In this document: in pieces, positions 17,004 to 26,022 of the stretch
Numbering within the stretch: the first letter of the stretch is position 1
How the letters are laid out: each line of letters starts with the position of its first letter
Assembly: GCA_001298555.1 (NCBI GenBank)
Contig: LJCW01000324.1
Span: 1 to 50,413 of the forward strand
Origin: Actinobacteria bacterium OV450
GTDB lineage: Bacteria; Actinomycetota; Actinomycetes; Streptomycetales; Streptomycetaceae
Direction of reading: 5' to 3'
Length of the DNA: 50,413 bases
Translations under genes and position numbers: made by a program
Notes under the pieces: model-generated
What the model saw: the letters and a program-made list of their open reading frames with translations, nothing else
The model's database searches: none
Told to the model about the DNA's origin: nothing

Positions 17004-18182
17004 ATGAGCCATGACGCTCTTCGCTCACACATCGCCGTTTTCAACGTGTCGATGGCTGGGCATGTGCTGCCCACCCTGGCGGTGGTACGGCAGCTCGTAC
17101 TGCGGGGCCACCGGGTGAGTTACGCGGTGACCGCAGAGTTTGGCGATCAGGTGCGGGCCGTGGGAGCGGCCCCCGTCCTCTACGACGTACCCTCCGCCGG
17201 AGAGGCGCCGGAGGACCTCGCTGTGGGAGCCGCCCAGGCGGTGGAAGTGAACCGTGCCGCGGTACCGCAGCTGGAGCCGGCCTTCGCCGATGATCGCCCC
17301 GACCTTGTGCTGTACGACGTCTACGCGTGGGCGGGGCCCATGCTCGCCGCTCGCTGGGGTGTGCCGGCCGTTCTACTCTCGCCAACCCACCTGCCCTACG
17401 ACGGGGTGCTGAGCGAAATGTTCGGCGTGGACGACCTCACGCGGATGCCCGGCTTCGCCGATCTCGAGCGTGCGTTCACAGGCTACGGCGTCCCCGGCGG
17501 TGCGCGCACGGTGACACTGGCTCCGCCGCACGCGATCGCGTTCCTCCCGCGCACATTCCAGCGACGCCCGGAGACGGTACGGGCGGCCGAGGCCCATTGG
17601 GTAGGCCCCGCGCTCGGCGACCGCTCTTTCCAGGGCAACTGGCGCGCCCCCGACAACGGCTGGCCCGTGGTGTACGTGTCTTTGGGCTCGCAGTACAACC
17701 ACCGCCCGGAGTTCTACCGTATGTGTGCGGAGGCCTTCACCGGCCTTGGAGTCCACGTTGTGATGAGCGTCGGTGCCGAGGTGGCGCAGGCGGGTATCGG
17801 TGAGCTGCCCGAGGGGTTCGAGGTGCACGCTGCCGTTCCCCAGCTCGACGTCCTTGCTGCGTGCTCGGTGTTCGTCACTCACGGTGGCATGGGCAGCATC
17901 ATGGAGGCGGTCGCTCTCGGGGTTCCCCTGGTGGTGGTTCCACAGATGGCTGAGCAGCGGGTCAACGCCGAGTGCGTACAGGCCCTGGGCCTGGGAGTGC
18001 ACCTGCCGCGGGAGCAGGCGACAGGCGAGGCACTGCGGGACGCGGTGCGCACGGTGAGGGACGACCCGCATGTACGTGCCGCACTAGCGACGCTGGGCCA
18101 GGAAGTCAGCCAGGCGGGCGGCAGCTCGGCAGCCGCCGACATCGTAGAGAAACTCCTGGCCAACCGGCCGATGACGTCCTGA
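17004..18182 (+). CDS. Macrolide-type glycosyltransferase (MGT/OleD family, GT1)
   Basis: 392 residues, the normal length for Streptomyces macrolide glycosyltransferases. The N-terminal acceptor domain opens HIAVFNVSMAGHVLPTLAVV, with His in place for the catalytic base (as in OleD H19). The C-terminal donor domain contains VVYVSLGSQYN and FVTHGGMGSIMEA followed by VPQMAEQRVNA, matching the UDP-sugar motif. These enzymes add glucose to macrolides and other phenols or alcohols, inactivating them, and often give self-resistance. ATG 17004 has only a weak ribosome site. It is divergent from the MMPL/hydrolase operon across ~280-440 bp, suggesting co-regulated modification and export (inference). 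Confidence 0.9.
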   Translation: MSHDALRSHIAVFNVSMAGHVLPTLAVVRQLVLRGHRVSYAVTAEFGDQVRAVGAAPVLYDVPSAGEAPEDLAVGAAQAVEVNRAAVPQLEPAFADDRPDLVLYDVYAWAGPMLAARWGVPAVLLSPTHLPYDGVLSEMFGVDDLTRMPGFADLERAFTGYGVPGGARTVTLAPPHAIAFLPRTFQRRPETVRAAEAHWVGPALGDRSFQGNWRAPDNGWPVVYVSLGSQYNHRPEFYRMCAEAFTGLGVHVVMSVGAEVAQAGIGELPEGFEVHAAVPQLDVLAACSVFVTHGGMGSIMEAVALGVPLVVVPQMAEQRVNAECVQALGLGVHLPREQATGEALRDAVRTVRDDPHVRAALATLGQEVSQAGGSSAAADIVEKLLANRPMTS

Positions 18183-18319
18183 CCCGATGCACCGGCCAGC
18201 GGCTTCCGTGCAGCAGCCCGGTCTCCTGCCACACCGTATCCGCGAGCTCCCACCTATTGGTCGTTCCTTACACGCTCCCCGGCCGCGCTACCGGCCGCGT
18301 CCTGGCCGTCCTCCGGTGC

Positions 18320-18800
18320 GGACTCTGTTGAAGCGCTGGTTCGGCAAGTGGGCCGCCGCATGGCCTACCGCCCGCTCCGGTCGGACCGGGCCGCGCCGCA
18401 GGTGCTCCCGAAGCGGGCGGGGGCGGCCCCGGCGTTGATCCCCAGCCCCGCACCGATCTCAGCCCAGCTGGCCCCGGCCCGCCGGTCCGCGAGCACCGCC
18501 GTGCGGACCAACTTTCCGGCCAGGTCACGGATGCGGGCGACCGCCGAGGAGTGCCACCCGGAGGTGGTCCCGGCAAGGGCGGCGATCCGGGGACCTGGGC
18601 CAGGCCCTGCACCTGCAACAGCAAAGCCTCACCTGCCGCGGCCACCCGGCTCCACTCAGGCGCAGCCTCCCGCCAACGGCGCCGGGCCCGCCAGGCCGCC
18701 TGCCGGTGCGCCGGCCTGCAGTAACGGGGCCTGCGGCCCGTCGGCCCCGTCAGTCAGGCACCGCACCAGCCACAACGTACATCACCCATATAGGGACAAT
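18320..18800 (-). pseudogene. Streptomyces zinc-ribbon/HTH-like protein, degraded
   Basis: Minus-strand pieces in different frames fit one protein. VRCGWCGA and LTGPTGRRPRYCRPAHRQAA, with W-R-A-R-R-R-W, form a C-x2-C...C-x2-H type zinc site. After an internal stop and shifts, LAGKLVRTAVLADRRAGASW and AEIGAGLGINAGAARARFG form a helix-turn-helix. The combination (zinc knuckle followed by sigma-like HTH) is common in small Streptomyces DNA-binding proteins. At least one stop and two frameshifts mark it as dead. Confidence 0.4.
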
Positions 18801-19006
18801 GAGCCCGCTGTGTCGTGACGGCACCCTGCCGAGACCCGCATCTTCGAGCCGGTGGCACGGTCCGGGGCTGGTACACGCCCGCAGAGCTTATGGGTCTCAC
18901 TCGGCCGGTCGCCGTAGCTTGGCTGTCACCGGCCGGTGTCGCACCGGCTGCCCCCGCGTGGCGGACTCTGCGGTGACCCCCGGGGCGGCGAGAGGAGACA
19001 CGACGC

Positions 19007-19369
19007 GTGCATGGCGACGGCGGTGGCGAGTGCGGCCGCGAGGGCATCGAGGAGGCCCGCGGCCCAACGGCGGTGGTCCGCTTGTCCGGGGAAATGGCCA
19101 TCGATCGCGCCGAGGACTTCCGCCAGGTGCTGCTCGCCGTGCTGTCCGATACGCAACGCCCCCACACGGTCGTCATCGATCTTCACGGGTTGTCGTTCTG
19201 CGACTCCTCCGGCCTCAACGCCCTCCTGAACGCCCGCACCACCGCCGCTGAGAGCGCCAAACCCTCCACCTCGCTGCGCCGCGTGAGCAGTTCGTGCGGC
19301 TGCTGGAGCTCACCGGTGCTCTGGGGCTGTTCACCATCGAGGTCGCGTGCCCCGGTTGGCCACCTTGAC
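19007..19369 (+). pseudogene. STAS-domain anti-sigma factor antagonist, frameshifted
   Basis: GTG 19007 has GAGGAG upstream. The frame encodes TAVVRLSGEMAIDRAEDFRQ and HTVVIDLHGLSFCDSSGLNA, the classical STAS/SpoIIAA phosphorylation site (D-S-S-G-L). A shift near 19259 moves the rest into the next frame (LHLAAPREQFVRLLELTGAL, GLFTIEVACPG, stop). Intact members bind anti-sigma kinases in stress or development pathways. The end of this gene overlaps the broken end of the leftward GT2 fragment, so the two were joined by a rearrangement. Confidence 0.75.
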
Positions 19370-19960
19370 ATTGCTGGAGACCGCGCCCACGCGACGGTGG
19401 GCGAAAGGCTGGACGATCATGCGGACGGCGTCGGGTTCGAAGACGGTGTCGCCGTCGACCATGACGAGCAGGTTGCACGAGGCTGCGGCGATCCCCGTGT
19501 TGAGGGCGGCCGGCTTGCCGGCGTTCTGCTGGCGGATGACCCGTACACCGGGCAGCCGGAGCGCCTCGACGATGTCGGCCGTGCCGTCCGTGGAGCCGTC
19601 GTCGACGACGATGACCTCGACGGGGTGGTCCGAGGCGAGCAAGGAACGGACGGCCGCCTCGATGCCGGCGCTCTCGTTGTAGGCGGGGACGATGACGCTG
19701 ACCGGCTCGGTGACCGGAGTACCCCAGGGCCTGCGCCGCATCCGCACGTGCCGCCGGGCGGCGATGAATACGGCGATGGCACGGAGCAGGCTGATTCCGC
19801 CGACCGCCCACAGCAGGCACGACAGCGCGTCGAGGATCCAGTCGCTGGTGCGGATCGCGCTGATCAAAGCCTGGCCCTGCCATCGGTCCGCGGTGCCGGC
19901 GCTCTGTACGGCGCCCGGGAGGTCGAGCTGCTGGAGGTGGTCCCCCCGTCGGTGACCTGG
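19345..19960 (-). pseudogene. Family 2 glycosyltransferase fragment of a deacetylase/GT2 fusion
   Basis: The minus strand reads AGTADRWQGQALISAIRTSD, then two membrane helices (WILDALSCLLWAVGGISLL), then a GT2 catalytic start: VSVIVPAYNESAGIEAAV, IVVDDGSTDGTADI, VMVDGDTVFEPDAV (DxD). The reading stops being GT2-like after VGAVSSNVKVANRG at about 19345, losing the acceptor site and QxxRW half. The start resembles the middle of Streptomyces proteins that fuse a polysaccharide deacetylase to a processive GT2; the deacetylase is absent. So both ends are missing. Confidence 0.75.
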
Positions 19961-20109
19961 CGGGCGCTGCGCACGGCCTGGCCGGGGACCGGCTCGCCGT
20001 TCGCCGGCTTCGCGGAGCTCCCTGACGGGGTGCGTTCGGCAGGGACTGATCGCCAGCGGCATGGCGCTGGGCCCGTACGCCGTCCGGCGTCAGCCCTCCC
20101 CAAGGCCGC

Positions 20110-20307
20110 GCGGTCCGTCGCGAGGTCAACGCCTGGATCCGCACCTCCACCGTCTACGACGCCGTCGCGCACATCGCCGCAGCCGTCCAGGACCCCAACG
20201 CCCCGGACGCCGTCCGCCCTGACCTCGACAGCGGCGGCCCCCTGCACCTCAACGCCGCGGGCGCGTCCACGGTGGCCGCCGCCGACCGTACCTGCCTGCG
20301 CCTCTGA
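20110..20307 (+). pseudogene. SGNH/GDSL hydrolase, C-terminal fragment
   Basis: A start-less frame encodes VNAWIRTSTVYDAVAHIAAA, RPDLDSGGPLHLNAAGA and AADRTCLRL, then stop. The block D-S-G-x-x-L-H-x-N-x-x-G holds the catalytic Asp/His pair that ends SGNH esterases. Everything upstream, including the GDSL nucleophile, is gone. It is another truncated tail in this mosaic stretch. Confidence 0.6.
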
Positions 20308-20390
20308 CGCGCCTCACGTTCGCCGCTGTCACAGTCGGCAGGGATCCGGTGTCTTAAGGGCACCAGCACACAATGACAAAGGAGTCCACG

Positions 20391-20861
20391 ATGGACGCTC
20401 GTCTGAACGTCTTCACCAGCCCGGTCGCCGCGAAGGCGTGGAAGCACATCATCGCGGCGGGCAAGGCCCTCGGTGACTCGACCCTGCCGGCTGCGACGCG
20501 CGAGCTCGTGATGCTCCGCGCCAGCCAGATCAACGGCTGCGCCGGGTGCATCGACATGCACACCAAGGACGCTACCGCCGCCGGGGAGAGCGCCGTGCGC
20601 CTCCACCTGGTCGCGGCCTGGCGGGAGGCCACCGTCTTCACCGAAGCCGAACGCGCGGCTCTTGAACTGGCTGAAGAAGCCACCCGCATCGCCGACGCCG
20701 CCGGGGGCGTTCCCGACGAGGTCTGGGCGAATGCCGCCAAGCACTACGACGAAGACCAGCTCGCCGTTCTGGTGACTCAGGTAGCCGTCATCAACGCCTT
20801 CAACCGTCTGAACGTCACCGTCCGGCAGCCCGCCGGCCACTACCAGCCCGGCCAGCACTAG
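20391..20861 (+). CDS. Carboxymuconolactone decarboxylase/AhpD-like protein
   Basis: 156 residues. The AhpD motif is intact: NGCAGCIDMHTKDA with Cys50, Cys53 and His57, the redox-active C-x-x-C-x3-H. Such proteins are small alkylhydroperoxidase-like disulfide reductases, often trimeric and cytosolic. ATG 20391 lies 7 bases after AAAGGAG. A DoxX-type membrane gene follows 34 bases later. In Streptomyces these two often form an operon beside an ECF sigma factor of SigJ type, but no sigma gene is present here. The gene looks intact although both neighbours are broken. Confidence 0.9.
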   Translation: MDARLNVFTSPVAAKAWKHIIAAGKALGDSTLPAATRELVMLRASQINGCAGCIDMHTKDATAAGESAVRLHLVAAWREATVFTEAERAALELAEEATRIADAAGGVPDEVWANAAKHYDEDQLAVLVTQVAVINAFNRLNVTVRQPAGHYQPGQH

Positions 20862-20895
20862 ACGTCCACCCCTCCCGCCCGGCCAGGACAATCCC

Positions 20896-21263
20896 GTGAA
20901 CCTCGCCCTGTGGATCGTCACCGGACTGCTCGCGGTCGCATACCTGTTCGGCGGCGCCTTCAAAGTGATCACCCCGAAGGAGAAGATCGCCGCCAGCGGG
21001 TCCAGCGGGAGGCTGGCGGTGTGAAGGCCATCGGCACCCCGGAAGTCCTGGTTGCGGCGGGACTGGTGCTGCCCGCCGTACTCGACGTCGCGCCGGTCCT
21101 CGCGCCGCTCGCCGCCGTGGGCCTGTCGCTGCTCATGCTGTGCGCGGCGGTCATCCGCCTCCGACGCCGCGAGACCAAGCTCGACCTGGTGGAACTGGTC
21201 TATGCCGCCCTGGCCGCGTTCGTGGCGTGGGGCCGCTGCGGCCCCGAGTTCTTCATCGGCTGA
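20896..21263 (+). pseudogene. DoxX-family membrane protein, internal deletion
   Basis: GTG 20896 opens VNLALWIVTGLLAVAYLFGG and KVITPKEKIAA. A short out-of-frame deletion near 21010 then gives an early stop. The remainder continues in the next frame: GGVKAIGTPEVLVAAGLVLP, two further membrane helices and AALAAFVAWGRCGPEFF. An intact DoxX-like protein has about four helices. It was probably co-transcribed with the AhpD-like gene. Confidence 0.7.
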
Positions 21264-21544
21264 CCGGGACGGTCTCCGCTCTCGCCGCCGCTGCGCGCGA
21301 TCCGATCGCAGTGGCGGCGGGTTGGAGGGTGTGCTGCTGAGTCTGCGCAGAGTGTTTGGGCGCGCGGGCTGTCTGGCCTGCGGAGTCTCTGGGATGGGGC
21401 CCACTTGAGCGGGTTGGTGGTGTATTGCGCAGTTTTGTGGTTCCCGATATGTGGTTTGGTTACGGGGGTGGGCTGGATGTTGAGCCAGGTGCATGAACTT
21501 TTCGGGCCGGCTATCCGCGAACACCAGGTCGTAGGATTTCCCGT
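21264..21544. other. Intergenic stretch, nothing recognised
   Basis: About 280 bp after the DoxX remnant without a supported gene on either strand. It should contain the promoter of the next rightward gene. Confidence 0.35.
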
Positions 21545-22211
21545 ATGGCGAAGCGCGACGTCCACCGGCGGGCGAAGAAGATCTTGGGGGAGGACCCGGT
21601 TTCCTTGGTCTGGTGTGAGATACCCGGAGCCATCCCCAAACCGCCCAAGGCGATCCACAGGGGCGGCGGGTAAGGGAAGGCTTTCGCCCAGGCGCCACTG
21701 GCTGTTCTATGTCGGCGTTGTCGTGTTCTTCTTCGTCTTCATCCCCATCTTCCTGCTCGACCAGTTGAGCAAGAAGATCGAAGGACGACCCGAGCGCGGG
21801 AACTCACACGAAGGGACCTCACATCGGGAGACCTCCAGGCCGCCGGACCCGCGATCACGGCAAGTCTTCGATGGTGACTGGAACCTGGCGGCCGGTCAGC
21901 TCATTCTGCGCTGGTATGGTCACTCTCCCAATCCGAAGCGCCTGGTGATGGTCACCCGCGATCGGGTCTGCGTGGCGGCTTCACCAGGTCGGCGGCTGTT
22001 CCCGACCAAGGCCGCCGACTTCCAGCCGACAGCCGAGTTCTCGGCGCATGAGGCGCGTGTCGAAGCCGAAGCCGGTCAGCCGCGCGGCTTCGCGACCTTC
22101 CGACTGTGCTTCGCGGACGGATCCTGGTTGGAACTCGGCCGTCTCGCACAACCCGAGCACGCCGACCACTTCTTGAGCATCGCTGCCCAGCGCGACGCAG
22201 GGCGCTCTTGA
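21545..22211 (+). pseudogene. Single-pass membrane protein, one frameshift
   Basis: ATG 21545 opens MAKRDVHRRAKKILGEDPVS and LVWCEIPGAIPKPPKA. A one-base shift near 21668 is needed to continue into GKGRLSPRRHWLFYVGVVVF, a membrane helix, and a ~140-residue cytosolic part (FDGDWNLAAGQLILRWYGHS, RLVMVTRDRVCVAAS, FRLCFADGSWLELGRL). The second part reads like a PH/GRAM-type beta domain, by pattern only. If the shift is a sequencing error, this is an intact gene of about 220 residues. Function unknown. Confidence 0.5.
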
Positions 22212-22244
22212 ACTGTCGGCCCATGGAGCTGCTGACGGGAGCTG

Positions 22245-22800
22245 CGGACCGGCCGCCTTCCAGACCAAGGCCATCGGCGAACCCGACGGCCTCAAGGGCA
22301 AGTCTGCGGACGCCTTCCAGAAGGCGGAGGCCGTGGAGCCGCCGCGCTGGTTCGAGGCTGCCGAGGCCTTCGGCAAGGCCGCCGAAGCGATGGGCCGCTT
22401 CGCCGAGACCGTGGAATGGGCACAGGGCAAGGCGAAGGAGGCCCTGGCCGACTACAAGCACGTCGAGAAGGTCTCCAACGACGCCCACAACGCCTACAAC
22501 AAGCAGGTCGAGGCCTACAAGGACGCCGTGAAGGCGAAGCAGGACCACCTCCCGCCGAAGCCCGTCGAGGCCAAGGACTTCAACGATCCGGGCGAGCCCC
22601 TCGCCTCCGCCGCCCAGGACAAGCTCGACAGCGCCCGCAAGCAGCGCAACGAGGTCGCAGATGCCACCGCCGCAGCCGTCCGCACGGCTCGCGACAAGGC
22701 CCCGAAGAAGCCCTCGCTCAGGCCGCCGACCTGTTCGACGAACGTCCGCCGCCGGCACGCGGCCCGGTCGCAGAAGGACCGTTCGGACTCGCAGTCTGAC
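22245..22800 (+). pseudogene. Truncated T7SS-type polymorphic toxin N-terminal region
   Basis: With no start codon of its own, the frame reads GLKGKSADAFQKAEAVEPPR, WFEAAEAFGKAAEAMGRFAE, TVEWAQGKAKEALADYK, then a long helix with AYNKQVEAYKDA and LDSARKQRNEVADATAAAV. This is the WXG100-like secretion module at the front of Streptomyces polymorphic toxins exported by type VII secretion. The first ~90 residues are missing. A shift near 22710 leads to AQAADLFDERPPPARG and a stop; no toxin domain or immunity gene follows. The nearest possible immunity gene is the SUKH protein 6 kb away. Confidence 0.6.
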
Positions 22801-23006
22801 CAGCAGATTCCTTCCTGACAGTGGCCGCTCGGCCAGACACCGCTCATAGCAGGAATGCACCCGTCCAGCCCGGGCGCGGAACAACACATCATCCAGCGAG
22901 CAAACCCCCACCAGCGAGGTCTGCCCTGCCGAAACGTTCTGCCATGCGGCACCTGGCCTGGGATTTCACGGAACTCCGGGCAGAGCCAAGATTCGAGATC
23001 CGCATC

Positions 23007-24698
23007 TCACTGGGACAGGCGGTCCCAGAACGAGCATTGGTGCGCGGAATACGCGTCGACAGGGTGGATCCCGCCCGGTTCCGGAGCTAGTGACTGCACC
23101 GACGGCGCGTGAGGTGACGAAGCGCGCAGTGCGGGCCAGGGCGGGGCGTCGGTGGTGTTCGGGTTTCCGGTGCGGGCGAAGTTCGTCCAGTAGCCGACCA
23201 TCCGGTCCGACAGGGCGCGCTGGACTTCGTTCAGCGGTCGTTCGGTGGGGAAGGGGTTAAACAGGAACGGCATCTCGAAGCCGTGCGCCGCGCCGTAGGG
23301 GAAGTCCGGGTTCGTCGGCAGGCCGGCGAGGACGGGAGCGTGCGGATCGTTGAACTCGTAGCCGTAGAGGGGGAGGCCGGGGGCGTGCCCCGCGATGGCC
23401 CGGCCGGCTGCCAGCGTGGTGCACGTGAAGGACCGATCGGTCAGCACCGCCGCCCAAGCCAGCGCGGGAGAGGGATGGTGTGCTGCCGGATACCGCGCCT
23501 CGACGGCCGGGGCCGCGGTCCCGAAGGCCTCCGTCAAGCGGGCTCGGTAGTCGTCCTCGGTGCGGATCGGGAACGTGGCGAGCGACAGGCCGACGAACAT
23601 CCGCATCTCGTCGTGGTTGGTGCCCAGGATGACCGGCAGGCGGTGGAAGCGTCCTGACGCCAACGCCTGGGCAGGTGCCACGGGCAGCAGCCCGTTGCCG
23701 AAGGCGGGCCGGTTGAAGGACTGCATCAGCTGTGCGGTGGCGAGACGATCCGTGCTCCGCCCGCGCAGGCACGCCAGAACCTCGTCGCTTCCGCCCTCGG
23801 TACAGCCCAGTTGCCGGGCGGCTTCCGCACCGGCCGTCTGCACATCCGCCTGTGAGGCAAACGGCTCGTACGCCGGTGTTCCGGGGGCGAGCGCGCCGCG
23901 CGGGAAGGAGGTGAGGCAGGAACCGCTCTGGAGGACGGCCCGCTGGAAGAGTCCGGCGGCTGTCGGCGAGGTGAGGTGGGCACAGATGCTGAGGGCGCCC
24001 GCGGACTCACCGAACAGCGTGACACTGCGCGGATCGCCGCCGAAACGCCCGGCGTTCGCCCGCACCCAGCGCAGGGCGGCCTGCTGGTCCGCCAGGCCGA
24101 ACGGCGGGGCGGCGCCCAACCCGGAGTGGCCGAAGTAGCCGAAGATCCCCAACCGGTAATTGACCGTCACGACGATGGCGTCACCCTGGACCGCGAGACG
24201 TTCGGCGCTGTAGTCACTGCCGGAACCGCCCAGGAACGCACCACCGTGCATCCACACCATCACGGGCCGCTTCCTCGCAGCCGGCTCGGCCGTCGGCACC
24301 GTGACGTTGAGGTAGAGGCAGTCCTCCGAGCCGGTGACCCCGCTCGCACCCGGTGGCGGCATCTGCACACACCGTTCAGCTGGCCTCGTCGCGTCCCGGA
24401 CACCCTGCCACGCAGTGGCGGGCACGGGGGCACGCCAGCGCAGCGGTCCGGTCGGCGGCGCGGCGTATGGAATGCCGTCGAAGGTGGTGTACGAGCCGTG
24501 GGACACGCCCCGTACCAGGCCCTGCTCCGTCCGTACGACCGTACGGTCCGGTCTCCGGGAGTCAGGGGACCCGGAGCCTGCGCCGGCGGCGGGTGCGGAT
24601 GTGGCCGACACCAGCGCCACCGCGCACAGCAGGGGGAGGAGCGCCACGCGGAGTCCGGCCTTTCGGTACGGACGCGGTGCTGACATGGTCGGGGGCAT
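23007..24698 (-). CDS. Secreted type-B carboxylesterase
   Basis: About 563 residues. A signal peptide (RVALLPLLCAVALVSATSAP) is followed by a full carboxylesterase domain: GIPYAAPPTGPLRWRAP, EDCLYLNV, MHGGAFLGG (oxyanion hole), nucleophile elbow VTLFGESAGALS, acidic residue in GTNHDEMRMF, and the catalytic His in YGAAHGFEMPFLF. It hydrolyses carboxylic esters outside the cell; the natural substrate is not evident. ATG 24698 or 24686 are both possible starts and neither has a strong ribosome site. It is divergent from a MerR regulator with ~180 bp between them, so control by that regulator is plausible (inference). Confidence 0.9.
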   Translation of the reverse strand: MPPTMSAPRPYRKAGLRVALLPLLCAVALVSATSAPAAGAGSGSPDSRRPDRTVVRTEQGLVRGVSHGSYTTFDGIPYAAPPTGPLRWRAPVPATAWQGVRDATRPAERCVQMPPPGASGVTGSEDCLYLNVTVPTAEPAARKRPVMVWMHGGAFLGGSGSDYSAERLAVQGDAIVVTVNYRLGIFGYFGHSGLGAAPPFGLADQQAALRWVRANAGRFGGDPRSVTLFGESAGALSICAHLTSPTAAGLFQRAVLQSGSCLTSFPRGALAPGTPAYEPFASQADVQTAGAEAARQLGCTEGGSDEVLACLRGRSTDRLATAQLMQSFNRPAFGNGLLPVAPAQALASGRFHRLPVILGTNHDEMRMFVGLSLATFPIRTEDDYRARLTEAFGTAAPAVEARYPAAHHPSPALAWAAVLTDRSFTCTTLAAGRAIAGHAPGLPLYGYEFNDPHAPVLAGLPTNPDFPYGAAHGFEMPFLFNPFPTERPLNEVQRALSDRMVGYWTNFARTGNPNTTDAPPWPALRASSPHAPSVQSLAPEPGGIHPVDAYSAHQCSFWDRLSQ

Positions 24699-24844
24699 GA
24701 GTACCACCGTTCTTGGTCGGGGACGGAAACGGGACGGGAGGCCACGGGACGCCGTGGCACGCGGCCACACCGGTCCAGGCAAGACGGCACAAGATCTGAG
24801 CTGCGAGAACGGTGCGGACCGACCCGCCGGCGATCAATACGCTA

Positions 24845-24868
24845 GAACCTCCCGCGCACTGGAGGTTC
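24845..24868 (+). promoter_or_regulatory. Perfect inverted repeat, likely MerR-type operator
   Basis: GAACCTCC (24845-24852) and GGAGGTTC (24861-24868) form a perfect 8-bp inverted repeat with an 8-base spacer. It ends 11 bases before the regulator's ATG. MerR proteins bind such dyads within stretched promoters, and the position fits self-regulation. The second arm also supplies a GGAGG that could act as a weak ribosome site. Confidence 0.65.
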
Positions 24869-24879
24869 AAGGGACTGTG

Positions 24880-25797
24880 ATGCAAGACACGTGGAGCATC
24901 GGTGAACTCGCGGCCGCAACGGGCCTTCCCGTCAAAACGCTCCGCTACTACTCCGACAGCGGTCTGCTGCCGGTGGCCGCTCGCAGCACCGGCGGTCATC
25001 GGCGCTACGGCCCCGAGGCGTGGGAGCGGATCCGGCTCATCAGACGCCTGCGGGCGCTGGACACCCCGATCGCAACGATCACCCAGGTGGTCACGGGGGA
25101 GTGCACACTCGGCGAGCTGGTGGCAACCGAACTCGAAGCGGTGCAGGAGCGACTGTCCGAACTGCGGTGGCGCGAGGCCACGCTCAAGGCATTGGACGAC
25201 TGCCCGGGTGAGGAACGGCTCCGGCGCCTGGAGATACTCTCCCGCGTTCAGCGGCTGCCGGAGGCGCACCGTACGCTCACTGATCACTGGTACTGCGAGC
25301 TGTCCGCGGCCATGCCCAAGCCTCGACTCGACATGATGGTCGCCATGCTGGCCCCCGCCCCACCGCAGGACCCTGTCCCCGCCTCGGCCCTGGCCTACGC
25401 CGAGCTGCACCTGCTCATTTCCACGCCCGGTTTCACCCGCTGGACCCAGGACCACGACGAAGAGATGAGGGACGGCCCGGCCTTCTACGCGGAGATCGAC
25501 GAAGCCGCCACGCTGACGGCCGCCGCTCTGGCCCAAGGCCTGCCGCCCGGTGCCGGAGACGCGGTGGACGCATTCGTATCCGCCCACGCGCGAGCCCGAC
25601 GGGAGTCGGATACCCCCGCCTTCCGCGCATACCTCCACGGACTGGTGTCACGGTCATCCGGCTTCGACCCCCGACTGGAGCGGTACTGGGCCCTGGTCGG
25701 CACCGCCACGGGCGGGAGCGTCCTGAACATGACCGTGGCGCATCGATGGCTCACCGATGGCCTGTCCATGTCGATCGCCGCAACGAATACCCAGTAG
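24880..25797 (+). CDS. MerR-family transcriptional regulator
   Basis: 305 residues. The N-terminal MerR winged helix reads WSIGELAAATGLPVKTLRYY, DSGLLPVAARSTGGHRRYG, RLIRRLRALDTPIATI. A dimerisation helix follows (about 80-115), then a ~190-residue carboxyl domain that is all-helical and longer than in classical metal sensors, so it probably binds an organic ligand. No Cys cluster for metal is visible. The start is ATG 24880 (GTG 24877 is also possible). The perfect dyad at 24845-24868 just upstream is its likely operator. Divergent from the esterase. Confidence 0.9.
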   Translation: MQDTWSIGELAAATGLPVKTLRYYSDSGLLPVAARSTGGHRRYGPEAWERIRLIRRLRALDTPIATITQVVTGECTLGELVATELEAVQERLSELRWREATLKALDDCPGEERLRRLEILSRVQRLPEAHRTLTDHWYCELSAAMPKPRLDMMVAMLAPAPPQDPVPASALAYAELHLLISTPGFTRWTQDHDEEMRDGPAFYAEIDEAATLTAAALAQGLPPGAGDAVDAFVSAHARARRESDTPAFRAYLHGLVSRSSGFDPRLERYWALVGTATGGSVLNMTVAHRWLTDGLSMSIAATNTQ

Positions 25798-26022
25798 TGG
25801 GTCCGGACCGGCGACGGCAGCTGATCTCCGTCCCGCTTCCCACGCCCCGCATTTCGCTCCGACAGCCACTGTTTGTGAACAGCCGGTCGGCGCGGCTGAG
25901 CTCCCGAAGTGCGCCGAAGCCGAGCCCTCAGAACCGGGCACCTCGGTGTTTGCGCTGTGGTCGGGGTGCTGCGCGGGATCCCCGGAAAAGGGTGACGTGT
26001 TCTGTCAGTTTTGGCATGAACG

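Noticed and set aside
16724..17028. Extension of the MMPL gene to a start at 17028, giving one 1222-residue protein
   Set aside because: It would overlap the divergent glycosyltransferase start, the first ~150 residues are low-complexity Arg/Pro text with no membrane protein character, and the frame also swallows the alpha/beta hydrolase after the frameshift.
20154..21698. A 514-residue minus-strand ORF
   Set aside because: Antisense to the AhpD-like and DoxX genes, which have clear motifs and ribosome sites; no motif of its own.
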